Shown one piece after another: positions 40,679-50,581 of a stretch of DNA of 64,000 nt. The stretch is from Bradyrhizobium sp. Rc3b (lineage in GTDB: Bacteria; Pseudomonadota; Alphaproteobacteria; Rhizobiales; Xanthobacteraceae), in NCBI RefSeq assembly GCF_900114915.1, contig NZ_FOUS01000006.1:372001-436000 (forward strand), given 5' to 3'. Made by a program: the position numbers and the translations under genes. Positions within the stretch are counted from its first letter, which is position 1, and each line of letters begins with the position of its first letter. A model generated the notes under the pieces. It worked only from the letters and a program-made list of their open reading frames with translations, was not told the origin of the DNA and made no database searches.

Positions 40679-41921
40679 GCGGGACAGCCGCGACGAGCAG
40701 CCCGAGCAGTCCGTAGGCACCTGCCAGGACCAGGATCAGGCCGCTGTCGCCGGCAGTGTCGACGGCAGCGCCGGTGAGCGGGCCGCCCAACATTCCGCCG
40801 ATGCCGCTGGCGAGCGTGAAGGCCGCACTGCCCGCCAGCAAAGTCGGGCCACCGAAACGATCGCCCAGTTCGGCAAGCGCGACCGTGGTGACGCCGTATG
40901 CGCACGCGCCCCAGACGAACAGCAGTATGAACAGCATGAGCAGTCCCTGCTGGACGGCAATGGCGAGCAGGACAGCGCCGGCTGCGGTCGCGGCTGCAAG
41001 CCCCAAAAGCACGAGCCGCCGCGGACACCGGTCCGCAAGCCAGCCGACCGGCACTTGCAGGAACACGTTGCCACCATTGAGCAAGGCAAGGCCGATGGCC
41101 ATCGCCTGCTCGGAATATCCGTTCCTCATCCCGAAGGCCGGCAGAAAGGTCAGCGTGGCATGATCGAACAGGGCAAAAGTCGCGACCGCGGCGAGCAGCA
41201 CGGGCGCGCGCGGAATGAAGCTCGTGATCGGCGTGCGCTCCTTGACGGAGAAGCTGGGTAGCCGCGTCGCGAAGATGGCCGTGATCAGCGCAGCGGCGAG
41301 CAGGGCCAATATGCCGACCGCGAATGGCCACCACCCCGAGGAGCCCGTGAGCGCAAGCGCGAAGGGCCCAAGCGAGAAACCGGCGGCCAGCACGGCCGCA
41401 TAGAGTCCCATGACGCGGCCGCGATAGACCGGCACGGCGATCTCGTTCAACCACGCCTTGTTGACGATGTAGAAGCCGCCGATGGCGAGACCAAGCACGA
41501 ACCGCGCCGGAAACCAGATCCATAGCGTGCGAAAGACCATCATCAGGGCGAGCGCTGCGGCCGCGATCAGGGCAAGCCCGACGGCAGCCTTGTAGGCGCC
41601 CGTTCCCTGCACAAGACGCGGCACGCAAAGCGCGGAGCTCAAGAGCCCGATCGGCATCATCGCGGCATTGGTGCCGATCAGAAGGCCGCTGAATTGCTCG
41701 CTCTTGAGAACGAGAGCGAGCAGCGGCGACGACAGGCCGACCGCGACCGCGAACACGCCCACCGTTGCGGTCACGAGGGCGACCTTCGCCCAATCTGGCG
41801 CGGACGCGCCAGGTCCGGCCGTTCGAGCCAGGCTGGCAAGAGTCGGATCCGGCGCCTCGACGCTGTCGATGCCACCTCCAGACGCCGCCTCATCAGCCGG
41901 CTCAGCGCGCATGTCGCCCAT
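40644..41921 (-). CDS. MFS transporter
   Basis: The protein has 425 residues with about 12 hydrophobic segments and a hydrophilic N-terminus of about 45 residues. MFRTLWIWFPARFVLGLAIGGFY and the loop RGRVMGLYAAV fit the sugar/aromatic exporter branch of the major facilitator superfamily (YcaD-like). The substrate is unknown. It is convergent with the DUF4261-like gene. Confidence 0.85.
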   Translation of the reverse strand: MGDMRAEPADEAASGGGIDSVEAPDPTLASLARTAGPGASAPDWAKVALVTATVGVFAVAVGLSSPLLALVLKSEQFSGLLIGTNAAMMPIGLLSSALCVPRLVQGTGAYKAAVGLALIAAAALALMMVFRTLWIWFPARFVLGLAIGGFYIVNKAWLNEIAVPVYRGRVMGLYAAVLAAGFSLGPFALALTGSSGWWPFAVGILALLAAALITAIFATRLPSFSVKERTPITSFIPRAPVLLAAVATFALFDHATLTFLPAFGMRNGYSEQAMAIGLALLNGGNVFLQVPVGWLADRCPRRLVLLGLAAATAAGAVLLAIAVQQGLLMLFILLFVWGACAYGVTTVALAELGDRFGGPTLLAGSAAFTLASGIGGMLGGPLTGAAVDTAGDSGLILVLAGAYGLLGLLVAAVPLTRRAGRSRTD

Positions 41922-42134
41922 CCTCAGAGCTGAGGCTGTCGTCGAAGTTTCTCAAAGTGCCATCGTTCGCACGCTTGTTTGTTGGAACGACAATATCAGC
42001 TGGAGCCGAGCTCTGGTTGAACAGGCCGGCACAGCAAAGGTTCGTTCAGCCGTGAAGAAAAGATCGGCAGTTCCGCGCGGACGCGGGTGGGCTCTCCCGG
42101 AATCGTGCGGATGCCGTGGTGTGGGCGATGACGA

Positions 42135-44501
42135 CTAGATCGCCGGCTTGTCGGTCCCTTGCAGCTTGGCGTGCAGATTGATCAGCCACATCGCCGTCGG
42201 CCGCAGGATGAAGAGGTCGGCGACCAGGGCCATCACCATCGAGAACGCACTGAGCCAGCCGAACAGCCGCAGCGACGGCAGGTCGGAGAACACGGTGACG
42301 ACGAGGCCGCAGGCCAGCACCACCGTGGTCAGGATCAGCGCCGGGCCGACCAGCACCGTCGCCCGCTCCACCGCGAGCGCGGAGCCGACACCCGGCTTGC
42401 TCTCGAGCCGGAGGCGGTTGAGGAAGTGGATGGTGGCGCTGAGGCCGAGCCCGAACGAGACGGTAAGCGCGACGACGCTGGCGAATTGCAGGCCCTCCCC
42501 CATCGCCCACAGCACCGTTCCAGACATCACCACCGGGAAGATGCCCGGGAGGATGCAGGCGAACATCACCACCCAGGAGCGGAACGCAAGGCCGATGAAG
42601 ATCGCAACCAGCGCGAATTCGACGGTGAGCCCGCGGTTCAGCTTCTCGATCATGCTGGCCGAGTTGCGCGCGGCGATCGCGGCAAGGCCCGTCACCGCGA
42701 CCTCGTAGCCCGGATGCTTCTTGCGGACGGCGTCGAGCTCGGCATCGAGCTTGTCGACGATCGGCAGGAGCTGGCTGGAATCCTTGTCCGGCACGCGGCC
42801 GGCGACCACCACCGCGTCCTGCTCGGCATCGATGAAGCGCCGCACCAGATGCTCGGGAATGACGCTGACATATTCCTTCAGCGTGGCGACGTCGGCGCTG
42901 CCGGCCTTTTCCGCAAGCCAGCGGCGCAGGGTCTCGACCGACCAGACATTGCCGACACCGGCCGCCTTCTCCACGGTCGCATGCACGTCCGCGATGGTCT
43001 GCAGAGTCTCCGGCGAATAGAGCGATTCACCCTTGGGGAACTGGATCAGCACATTGACCGGGTTGGCGCCGGTGAGCTTGGCATCGAGCCGGTTGCTGGC
43101 GGCGACGGCCTGACGCTTGTCCGGCACCTGGTCGGCAAGCCGGTAACGCGGCTCCAGATTGGCGTAGATGACGCCGAGGCCGCCGACGAACAGCACTGCG
43201 ATCAGACTGAACAGGCCGGGCCGGCCCACCATCCGCACCGCGATCCAGTAGCAGAAATTGCGCAGCGCCTGGACGCCGGCATCTGCGCTCTGGAATTTGA
43301 CCGCGAACGTCTTCTCGTTGCGCACGAGCAGCACGCCGAACACCGGCACCAGCGACAGCACCGCAACCAGCGCGATGATGGTGGCGGCGAGGCCCGCCTC
43401 GCCGAACTTGCGGATCAGGTCGGAGTTGGAGAACTGCAGCGCGATGAAGGAAATGCCGGCGGTGCCGTGCGTCAGCACGCAAGCCGGGCCCACCACCAGC
43501 ACCGCGTTCTTGAACGCGGTGAACTTGTCCTGGCCCGCGATCAGCCGGTCGCGCGCGGCGAAGGTGAGCTGCATCGAGTCCGAGAAGCTGATGACCATGA
43601 TGAGCGGCGTCATCACGTTCAGGAACATGTTGAGATTGAAATTGGCCCAGCCGAGCGCGCCGAGCGCCAAGAGGATCGCGATCATCGGCGGAAACGCCGC
43701 GGCGACCATGAACGAGATCTTGCGGAAGAAGATGATGGCGATGATGCAGCCGGCGAGGATGCCGAGGATGTTGTAGGTCAGCCCGTCGCGCTCGACAGCA
43801 TTGCGGATCTCGAGCTGCATCACCGGCACGCCGGAGAGCTGCACGTTGAGACCGGTATCGCTGAGATCCTCCTTCATCAGCGCGCGGATGTCGCCGACGG
43901 TCTTGGTCAGCTTGCTGGACGCCACCACCTCCGGATCGAGCGACAGCACGACGAGCGCCAGCGTGCCGTCTTCCGACAACAGCTTGCCGCGGATGATCTC
44001 GTTGTTTTTGACGGTTTCGATGAACTTGTCGTAGTCGGCGCCTTCGGGAAGCTCGGCCGGGAACAGCGCCGCCGGCAGCTTGCCCGGCGCGGGCGCCTGA
44101 CGTGCCGAGAACAGCGAGACCAGCCCGCGCGTGCCTTCGACCAGTTGCAGGTCGGTGATGAAGTCGCGCAGCTTCTCCAGATTGTTCCGGGCCAGCAGGT
44201 TCTTGCCCTCGACCACAACGAGGACGTCGAATTCCTCGGCCGGGAACTTCTTCGTCACCTCTTCATATTGGTGGAATTCGCGACTGTCGGAGCGAAACAG
44301 CTGCGACAGCGAATCGTCGATCTTGATCCGGTGGATGCCGAACACGGCGCCGACGATCAGGACGAGCAGGACGATGCAGGAGACGATCGGCGCCCGGACG
44401 GCGATCAGCCCGATGCGTTCCAGCCCGAAGGCGATCGAGGACGTAGGTCCCTGCTCGACCTTGTCGACATGAACCTCATTCTCGCTGTGCTTTTCGAGCA
44501 T
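42135..44501 (-). CDS. MMPL/RND-family exporter, second copy beside the hopanoid region
   Basis: The protein has 788 residues and two repeats, each with one helix, a periplasmic domain and five or six helices. MTPLIMVISFSDSMQLTFAARD and VSFGLGLSATIHFLNRLRLE carry the MMPL membrane motifs. It is shorter than HpnN (862) and clearly diverged from it. Members export lipids or hopanoid-like molecules. The location between the hpn operon and eutB-hpnP-eutC suggests a lipid substrate, but this is inference. It appears monocistronic. Confidence 0.87.
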   Translation of the reverse strand: MLEKHSENEVHVDKVEQGPTSSIAFGLERIGLIAVRAPIVSCIVLLVLIVGAVFGIHRIKIDDSLSQLFRSDSREFHQYEEVTKKFPAEEFDVLVVVEGKNLLARNNLEKLRDFITDLQLVEGTRGLVSLFSARQAPAPGKLPAALFPAELPEGADYDKFIETVKNNEIIRGKLLSEDGTLALVVLSLDPEVVASSKLTKTVGDIRALMKEDLSDTGLNVQLSGVPVMQLEIRNAVERDGLTYNILGILAGCIIAIIFFRKISFMVAAAFPPMIAILLALGALGWANFNLNMFLNVMTPLIMVISFSDSMQLTFAARDRLIAGQDKFTAFKNAVLVVGPACVLTHGTAGISFIALQFSNSDLIRKFGEAGLAATIIALVAVLSLVPVFGVLLVRNEKTFAVKFQSADAGVQALRNFCYWIAVRMVGRPGLFSLIAVLFVGGLGVIYANLEPRYRLADQVPDKRQAVAASNRLDAKLTGANPVNVLIQFPKGESLYSPETLQTIADVHATVEKAAGVGNVWSVETLRRWLAEKAGSADVATLKEYVSVIPEHLVRRFIDAEQDAVVVAGRVPDKDSSQLLPIVDKLDAELDAVRKKHPGYEVAVTGLAAIAARNSASMIEKLNRGLTVEFALVAIFIGLAFRSWVVMFACILPGIFPVVMSGTVLWAMGEGLQFASVVALTVSFGLGLSATIHFLNRLRLESKPGVGSALAVERATVLVGPALILTTVVLACGLVVTVFSDLPSLRLFGWLSAFSMVMALVADLFILRPTAMWLINLHAKLQGTDKPAI

Positions 44502-44709
44502 GCCTTATCCAGTTCCTAAATCGGCTCGGTCTGAGAGCTTATTGCGCCCCGCGAACGGCTTGAAAACGCCATACCAATGGGAGGCTTGCCCTTTGAAAAT
44601 GCGCGGAAAATCGCCGCCCGGGGTTTAGCAGGTCAATCACCCTTCTCGCAAGCAGGCGAAGTGTGGGCAAATCGATCAAGATGCGGCGATTTCGGGGCCT
44701 GACCACAGG

Positions 44710-45495
44710 TCATCCCGGCGAAGATGTGCCAATTCGACGCGGCGCGCGGTCCGCGCTCTCGTCCTTCAGCGCCACGCCGGTGACCTGCCGGGCCAGCCCC
44801 TCGCGAACCAGCCAGGCGATCTTGAAGGCGGCCTCGTCGTAGCTCAACCCAGCGTGGTGGATATTGGACACGCAATTTCGCTCGGCGTCGGTGCGGCCGG
44901 GCTTCGGCGCAAAGGTCAGATAGGCGCCGAGGCTATCGGGCGCGGACAGGCCCGGCCGCTCGCCGATCAGCATCAGGGCCATGCGCGCGCCGAGAATGGC
45001 GCCGATCTCGTCGCCGAGCGCGACGCGCGCGCCTGAGGCGACGACGACATGGCCGACCGCGACGTCGTCCCCTTCCGCGAGCAGCGGCAGCAGGCGCCCC
45101 ACCAGCCCCACCGCATGGGCGTGCACCGCCGCCGCGGACAGGCCGTCGCCGATCACGAGCGCAAGCCGGCACGGCGCCGAGGCCGCTCGTGCCAAGACCT
45201 CGGCCGAGCCGGGGTCGAGTCGTCGTCCCAGATCCGGCCGCCGCAGATAGTCTTTGCGGTCGACCGCCTGGCTCCTCACCTCCGTGACGGCAAGGCCCAG
45301 CGCGCCGAGATCGGCGGCCAGACGCGGCGCATCGAAGGCGGCATGCACGGCATCGCGGGCGCGGGCATGATCGAGCGTGAAATCGAGCAGCGCCTTGGTC
45401 GGCACGCTCGCGCCGCTGCGGCCGAGCGCGACGCGCGCGGGCGTGAACGCCCGCAGATCGAGGGTCGGACGGCGCGGCAGGGCCGGATCAGACAT
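44710..45495 (-). CDS. eutC: Ethanolamine ammonia-lyase small subunit EutC
   Basis: The protein has 261 residues. It shows the EutC sequence: TARARDAVHAAF-like LDHARARDAVHAAF, IGDGLSAAAVHAHA, GARVALGDEIGAILGARMAL, and the tail CVSNIHHAGLSYDEAAFKIAWL. With EutB it forms the adenosylcobalamin-dependent lyase that splits ethanolamine to acetaldehyde and ammonia. It begins six bases after the hpnP stop, so it is co-transcribed with the hopanoid methylase and separated from eutB by it. Confidence 0.93.
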   Translation of the reverse strand: MSDPALPRRPTLDLRAFTPARVALGRSGASVPTKALLDFTLDHARARDAVHAAFDAPRLAADLGALGLAVTEVRSQAVDRKDYLRRPDLGRRLDPGSAEVLARAASAPCRLALVIGDGLSAAAVHAHAVGLVGRLLPLLAEGDDVAVGHVVVASGARVALGDEIGAILGARMALMLIGERPGLSAPDSLGAYLTFAPKPGRTDAERNCVSNIHHAGLSYDEAAFKIAWLVREGLARQVTGVALKDESADRAPRRIGTSSPG

Positions 45496-45501
45496 GTCGC
45501 A

Positions 45502-47088
45502 TCATTCGGCGGGAACGGCGGCCTCGCGCAGCCGGATCGAATAGTTCGAGGCGTTCTGCCTGCCGCTGGAGGCCGCGCGCGCAAAGGTGATGAGGTGGTG
45601 CGCGATCAGGGTGCATCCGATCAGGCCTTCGATATCGCCGCGCTTGATGCGCCCCAGCGCGAACTTCCAGAACACGCGCTTGTAGTCGCCGAGCACGCCG
45701 ACCTTCCAGAAGATGTTGCGCAGCATGACGAGGCCACGCCTGATGTTGGCCCAGGTCTTCATCTCGTCCGGGGTCGGCACCTTGAGGCGGTGAACATAAA
45801 CGTGGTCGCATTGATACTGGAAGCGCGCGTAGACCTTCTCGGGCGCATACGCGACCGCCATGGCGTGCTTCCAGGACGCGACGACGTCATCATAGGGCAG
45901 CAGGAAGTCGACGTTGGAATCGCGGCCGTCGTCCTCGATCAGGCGCCCCTCGCGCTCGAGCCGGTCCCACAGCGGCGTCTTCGGCAGCGCCTGAAGCAGG
46001 TTGATCGTCAGAAGCGGAATCCGGGACTCCTCGACGAAGCCGAGCAGCGCCTCAGACGTATTCGGCTTGTCGGTGTCGAGCCCCATGATGATGCCGGAGA
46101 CGACCTCCATGCCGTAGGAGTTGATGGTGCGCACGCCCTCCAGAATCGGGACCATCATGTTGTGGTCCTTCTGCATCGCCTTCAGCGCGTCGGGATCGGG
46201 CGTCTCGATGCCGCAGAAGATGGTGATGAAATAGGCCTCGCGCATCTTCTCGAGGATTTCGGGCCGCTTGGCGATGTTGAGCGTCGCCTCGCAGGCGAGC
46301 CGCACCACGTAGCCGGTCCGCTTCTGCCATTCGATCAGATGCGGCAGCAGGTCCATCGCCGCCTTGCGGTTGCCGATGAAATTGTCGTCGACGAAATAGA
46401 CCGTGTCGGTCATGCCGCATTCGCGCAGGCGGTCGAGCTCGGCGATGATCTGCTCCGGCGACTTGAGGCGCGGGTTGCGGCCATAGAGACCGGGGATATC
46501 GCAGAACTCGCACTGATAGGGACAGCCGCTGGAATACTGGATGCTGCCGAGGAAGTATTTCTTCACGTCGGCAAGCTCGTAGGCCGGGATCGGAAACTCC
46601 GTCATCGGCACGCGGTCTTTGGTGGTCAGCACCACCTGGGCCTCGGGACGCGAGGCGTCGCGCGACAGGATCTCGATCAGCTGGTTGGTGGCATCGCCGA
46701 GCTCACCGACATGGAGATAGTCGAAGGACGGATAATAGTCGGGACAGGCGCTGACGGAGGGACCGCCGAGCGCGACCGGCAGATTGAATTCATGAGCGCG
46801 GCGGCAGATGTCGTTCATCTGCTGGCGCTGGATGTGCATGCCGCTGACGAAGACCGCTTCCGCCCACTCGAACTCTTCCCTGGTCGTGCGACGCAGGTTC
46901 TCGTCGACGAATTTGACCTGCCAATCCGGCGGCAGATAGGCCGAGATCAGCAACAACCCCTGCGGCGGCATGAAGGCACGGACACCATCGGTCAGGGGAT
47001 AGGAATGCTCGAATGTCCCGAACGACGAGGTGTAGCGCGGAAACACACAGAGAATCCGCCGGGACGTTCCGTTAATTTCAGCTCGCAT
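45502..47088 (-). CDS. hpnP: Hopanoid C-2 methylase HpnP (B12-binding radical SAM)
   Basis: The protein has 528 residues. An N-terminal cobalamin-binding domain (about residues 10-140) runs from ILCVFPRYTSSFGTFEHSYP to GGPSVSACPDYYPSFDYLHV. The radical SAM motif is C189-x3-C193-x2-C196 in SSGCPYQCEFCDIPG. The C-terminus ends in ASSGRQNASNYSIRLREAAV, like the Rhodopseudomonas HpnP from memory. HpnP puts the methyl group on C-2 of hopanoids. It lies between eutB (148 bases upstream) and eutC (6 bases downstream). Confidence 0.93.
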   Translation of the reverse strand: MRAEINGTSRRILCVFPRYTSSFGTFEHSYPLTDGVRAFMPPQGLLLISAYLPPDWQVKFVDENLRRTTREEFEWAEAVFVSGMHIQRQQMNDICRRAHEFNLPVALGGPSVSACPDYYPSFDYLHVGELGDATNQLIEILSRDASRPEAQVVLTTKDRVPMTEFPIPAYELADVKKYFLGSIQYSSGCPYQCEFCDIPGLYGRNPRLKSPEQIIAELDRLRECGMTDTVYFVDDNFIGNRKAAMDLLPHLIEWQKRTGYVVRLACEATLNIAKRPEILEKMREAYFITIFCGIETPDPDALKAMQKDHNMMVPILEGVRTINSYGMEVVSGIIMGLDTDKPNTSEALLGFVEESRIPLLTINLLQALPKTPLWDRLEREGRLIEDDGRDSNVDFLLPYDDVVASWKHAMAVAYAPEKVYARFQYQCDHVYVHRLKVPTPDEMKTWANIRRGLVMLRNIFWKVGVLGDYKRVFWKFALGRIKRGDIEGLIGCTLIAHHLITFARAASSGRQNASNYSIRLREAAVPAE

Positions 47089-47236
47089 CTAAGCTCCCCC
47101 GCCACGACTGATGGTGCGGAAATTGCCAGCCAGACACATAGCGTAACGCTGCCGCCGGAATTTCTCAATATTGTGGCACAAGCATAATTCGGAGAGGGAC
47201 CAATGGTTTCCTGAAGGCCTTAGGGAGCTTCCAGCC

Positions 47237-48619
47237 TCAGGCGATCAGCCGCGAGGCAAAATCGGGCAGCAGGCCTGCATCGCCGGCAAGACGGAAATCG
47301 GCGCCCGTAATCCCTGCCTGCGCCAGCCAGTCGTCGAATTCCGGCGCGCGGCGCAGACCGAAGACGTCACGGACATAGAGCGCGTCGTGAAAAGACGTCG
47401 ACTGGTAGTTCAACATGACGTCGTCGGCGCCGGGCACGCCCATGATGAAGGTGACGCCGGCGGCGGCGAGCAGCGTCAGCAGATTGTCCATGTCGTCCTG
47501 GTCCGCCTCGGCATGGTTGGTGTAGCAGATGTCGATCCCGAGCGGCAGGCCGAGCAATTTGCCGCAGAAATGATCCTCCAGTCCGGCCCGGATGATTTCC
47601 TTGCCGTCGTAGAGATATTCCGGGCCGATGAAGCCGACCACGCTGTTGACCAGCAGCGGCGCAAAGGCGCGGGCGACCGCATAGGCGCGCGCCTCGCAGG
47701 TCTGCTGATCGACGCCGTGATGGGCGCCCGCCGACAGCGCCGAGCCCTGGCCGGTCTCGAAATACATCACGTTCTGCCCGACCGTGCCGCGCCCCTGCGA
47801 CAACCCGGCCTGCTGCGCCTCCTTCAGAAGCGCAAGGTCAACTCCAAAACTGCGGTTGGCGGCCTCGGTGCCGGCGACCGACTGGAAGACGAGGTCGACC
47901 GGCACGCCCTGCCCGATCAGCGCCAGCGTCGTCGTGACATGGGTCAGCACGCAAGCTTGCGTCGGGATCTTCAGCCGCGTGATGATCTCGTCGAGCAGCC
48001 GCAGCAATTGCGCGATGACGGCCGGATCGTCGCTCGCGGGATTAATTCCGATGCAGGCATCCCCGGCGCCCAGCAGGATGCCGTCGAGGATTGAGGCGGT
48101 GATGCCCCTGGCATCGTCGAAGGGATGGTTGGGCTGCAGCCGCGTGCTCATCCGCCCTTTCAGGCCGATAGTGTTGCGGAAGGCGGTGGTGACCTCGCAT
48201 TTCCGCGCCGCCAGAATCAGATCCTGATTGCGCATCAGCTTCGACACTGCAGCTGCCATCTCCGGCGTGATGCCGCCCGCCAGCTTGCGCAGGACATCCG
48301 GCGTCGCCGCATCCGACAGCAGCCAGTCGCGGAAGCCGCCGACCGTCAGGGACGCCACTGGCGCGAAGGCCTTCGCGTCATGGCTGTCGATGACGAGGCG
48401 GGTGACCTCGTCGGCCTCGTAGGGGATGACCGCTTCCTGCAGGAATTGGCCGAGCGGGACGTCGGCGAGCGCCATCCGCGCCGCGATCATCTGCTCGGCA
48501 GTGTCGGCGGCGATCCCGGCCAGCCGGTCGCCAGAGCGCGGCGGCGTCGCCCTGGCAAGGAGGTCGCGCAGGTCCGCGAAGGTGTGGGTCGTGGCGTCGA
48601 TGGTATGGCGGTAGACCAA
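47237..48619 (-). CDS. eutB: Ethanolamine ammonia-lyase large subunit EutB
   Basis: The protein has 460 residues from TTG 48619, which is preceded by GGAG and gives the length of the E. coli enzyme. An ATG at 48760 would add 47 residues without EutB-like sequence. The catalytic barrel shows PRSGDRLAGIAADT, CVLTHVTTTLALIGQG, YFETGQGSALSAGAHHG, NSVVGFIGPEYLYDGKEIIR and MLNYQSTSFHD. With EutC and adenosylcobalamin it degrades ethanolamine. No other eut genes (reactivase, shell proteins) are visible here. The rest of the gap to the chemoreceptor at 48842 holds the divergent promoters. Confidence 0.93.
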   Translation of the reverse strand: MVYRHTIDATTHTFADLRDLLARATPPRSGDRLAGIAADTAEQMIAARMALADVPLGQFLQEAVIPYEADEVTRLVIDSHDAKAFAPVASLTVGGFRDWLLSDAATPDVLRKLAGGITPEMAAAVSKLMRNQDLILAARKCEVTTAFRNTIGLKGRMSTRLQPNHPFDDARGITASILDGILLGAGDACIGINPASDDPAVIAQLLRLLDEIITRLKIPTQACVLTHVTTTLALIGQGVPVDLVFQSVAGTEAANRSFGVDLALLKEAQQAGLSQGRGTVGQNVMYFETGQGSALSAGAHHGVDQQTCEARAYAVARAFAPLLVNSVVGFIGPEYLYDGKEIIRAGLEDHFCGKLLGLPLGIDICYTNHAEADQDDMDNLLTLLAAAGVTFIMGVPGADDVMLNYQSTSFHDALYVRDVFGLRRAPEFDDWLAQAGITGADFRLAGDAGLLPDFASRLIA

Positions 48620-48841
48620 GGGTCGCTCCGGGGTGCGTCGGCCGGTGGCCGACCTGAGACTATCCTGAAACTCTACCTTCGGATCAAGACGCTGAAATAA
48701 CTTGCCTTTCCTACGACCAAGGACGGAGGCAGCCAACGGCCGTGTTAACGCCGCATCCATTTTCGTTCTGCATAGTTTTGCATCAATTCTACACGATCCC
48801 GTTCACCGGCCGCTGCAGGCCATTCCGGGCCCCCGAAAACC

Positions 48842-50581
48842 ATGACATCAGACGAATCTGGGAATGCCGCCAAGCTGGCCGGCCGTTTCACGCTTGCCAC
48901 CAAGCTTTATGCGATCTTCGCGCTGTTCGCGTTGCTGACGGCGGCGATCGCGATGCTGTCCGATTACAACAGCCGCCGCGGCGCCGACCTGACCAGCGCG
49001 ATCGAGACGGCGAACGCCGCCGCGCTGAACGTCGAGCGCGTCAACTCGCTGGTCTATGCAGTCGTGATGGAGTCGCGCGGCGTCTACATGTCGACCGAGC
49101 CCGCCGTGGTGAAGAAATACGGCGAGGGCCTGCTCAAGTTCAACGCCCAGATCCTCGATGTCGTGAAGCGCTGGGAGACCATCGTCAAAGCCGACGATGC
49201 CGAGCAGTTCGCCACCTTCAAGAAGCGCATCGAGCAGTTCGTCGAGTTCCGCAAGGAGCTGGTGCGCCGCGGCGTCGAGATCAATGCGGCCGCGGGCCGC
49301 GAATGGGGCGACAACGACGCCAACCGGACCGTGCGCTCGGCGCTGAACAAGGATCTCGAAGCGCTGTCCAAGGTCTATGCCGAGCGCGCCAAGCAGATCG
49401 CGCAGCAGACCGAGACCAATCGCGAATTGTCCTTCGTGCTGACCTGCCTCGGCGGCGTGGCGCTGGCCCTGGTCGTGATCGGCATCGTCATCATCGCCCG
49501 CTCGGTCGCCCGGCCGCTCGCCGCGATCACCGCGACCATCAAGCAGGTCGCCGACGGCACCGAGAATGTCGTGGTGCCGCACTCCGACCGCGCCGACGAG
49601 ATCGGCGCGCTGGCGCGCGCGATCCAGGTCTTCCAGGAGGCCATGGGCCGCAACCGCAACCTCGCCTCGCAGGTCTCGCAGGGCTCTGCCGCGCGCGAGG
49701 AGCGCGCCCGGCACATCGAACAATCCGTCGAGGAGTTCCGCGGCGCGATCGGCGCGATCATGCGCGGCCTCAGCGACAACGCCTCGGTCATGCGCGAGAC
49801 CGCGCAGACCATCACGCGCGTCACCGCGGATGCCTCTAGCCGCGCCGGCACGGCGGCCAACGCCACCGAGCAGGCCTCGCACAACGTCACGGCGGTGGCG
49901 GGCGCGGCCGAGGAGCTGTCGGCCTCGGTGGTGGAGATCGGCCGCCAGGTGCGGCAGAGCGCCGGCGCGGTCGAGCAGACCGGCCAGCGCACCGAGAAGT
50001 CGATCTCCGAGATCGAGAGCCTCGCCGCGGCCACGCAGCGCATCGACGGCGTGCTCAATCTGATTCAGGCGATCGCCGAGCAGACCAATCTGCTGGCGCT
50101 CAACGCGACCATCGAGGCCGCGCGCGCCGGCGATGCCGGCCGCGGCTTTGCCGTGGTCGCTCATGAAGTGAAGGCGCTCGCCGGCCAGACCGCCAAGGCC
50201 ACCGCCGAGATCAGCGAGAACGTCGCGATGATCCAGGCCTCGACCCGCAACGCGGTCGACGCCGTGCGCGAGATCGGCGGCGCGGTGCGCGAGATCAACG
50301 AGGTCACTTCCGCAATCGCCGGCGCCATCGGTCAGCAGGACCAGGCGACGCGCGAGATCTCGTCCAACGCGCAAAGCGCCGCACAAGGCAACGAGACGCT
50401 GGTCGCCAACATCACCTCGCTGCGCGACGCCATCGGCGAGACCGATACCGCCGCATCCTCGGTGTTGACGGCGGCGGGCAGCCTGACCGAGACCGCAGAG
50501 ACGCTGTCGCGCGAGGTTGAGACGTTCTTCCAGAACTTGCGCGCGGGGTCGGCGGACGGCCGCATCGCCAAGGCGGGATAA
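48842..50581 (+). CDS. Methyl-accepting chemotaxis protein
   Basis: The protein has 579 residues. The first membrane helix is at about residues 22-41, a periplasmic four-helix-type sensor at 42-195, and the second helix near LTCLGGVALALVVIGIVIIA. A HAMP domain follows, then the methylation/signalling coiled coil with the hairpin tip EQTNLLALNATIEAARAGDA and GRGFAVVAHEVKALAGQT. No C-terminal CheR-binding pentapeptide is seen. The ligand is unknown; the divergent eutB neighbour does not by itself make ethanolamine the signal. Confidence 0.93.
   Translation: MTSDESGNAAKLAGRFTLATKLYAIFALFALLTAAIAMLSDYNSRRGADLTSAIETANAAALNVERVNSLVYAVVMESRGVYMSTEPAVVKKYGEGLLKFNAQILDVVKRWETIVKADDAEQFATFKKRIEQFVEFRKELVRRGVEINAAAGREWGDNDANRTVRSALNKDLEALSKVYAERAKQIAQQTETNRELSFVLTCLGGVALALVVIGIVIIARSVARPLAAITATIKQVADGTENVVVPHSDRADEIGALARAIQVFQEAMGRNRNLASQVSQGSAAREERARHIEQSVEEFRGAIGAIMRGLSDNASVMRETAQTITRVTADASSRAGTAANATEQASHNVTAVAGAAEELSASVVEIGRQVRQSAGAVEQTGQRTEKSISEIESLAAATQRIDGVLNLIQAIAEQTNLLALNATIEAARAGDAGRGFAVVAHEVKALAGQTAKATAEISENVAMIQASTRNAVDAVREIGGAVREINEVTSAIAGAIGQQDQATREISSNAQSAAQGNETLVANITSLRDAIGETDTAASSVLTAAGSLTETAETLSREVETFFQNLRAGSADGRIAKAG

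Noticed and set aside
42159..44519. 786-codon open frame on the plus strand opposite the MMPL exporter
   Set aside because: It is rich in R, D, H, Q and E in patterns that mirror the minus-strand codons and lacks any family motif. It is an antisense shadow of a well-supported gene.
47089..47236. EcfG promoter before hpnP, expected from reports in Rhodopseudomonas
   Set aside because: No GGAAC-N16/17-CGTT on the minus strand here; the nearest GGAAAC...CGAATT is too far from the consensus.
48620..48841. Search for a cobalamin riboswitch before eutB
   Set aside because: The 220 bases contain no B12-box-like sequence or matching hairpins, and the same was true for the 148 bases before hpnP.
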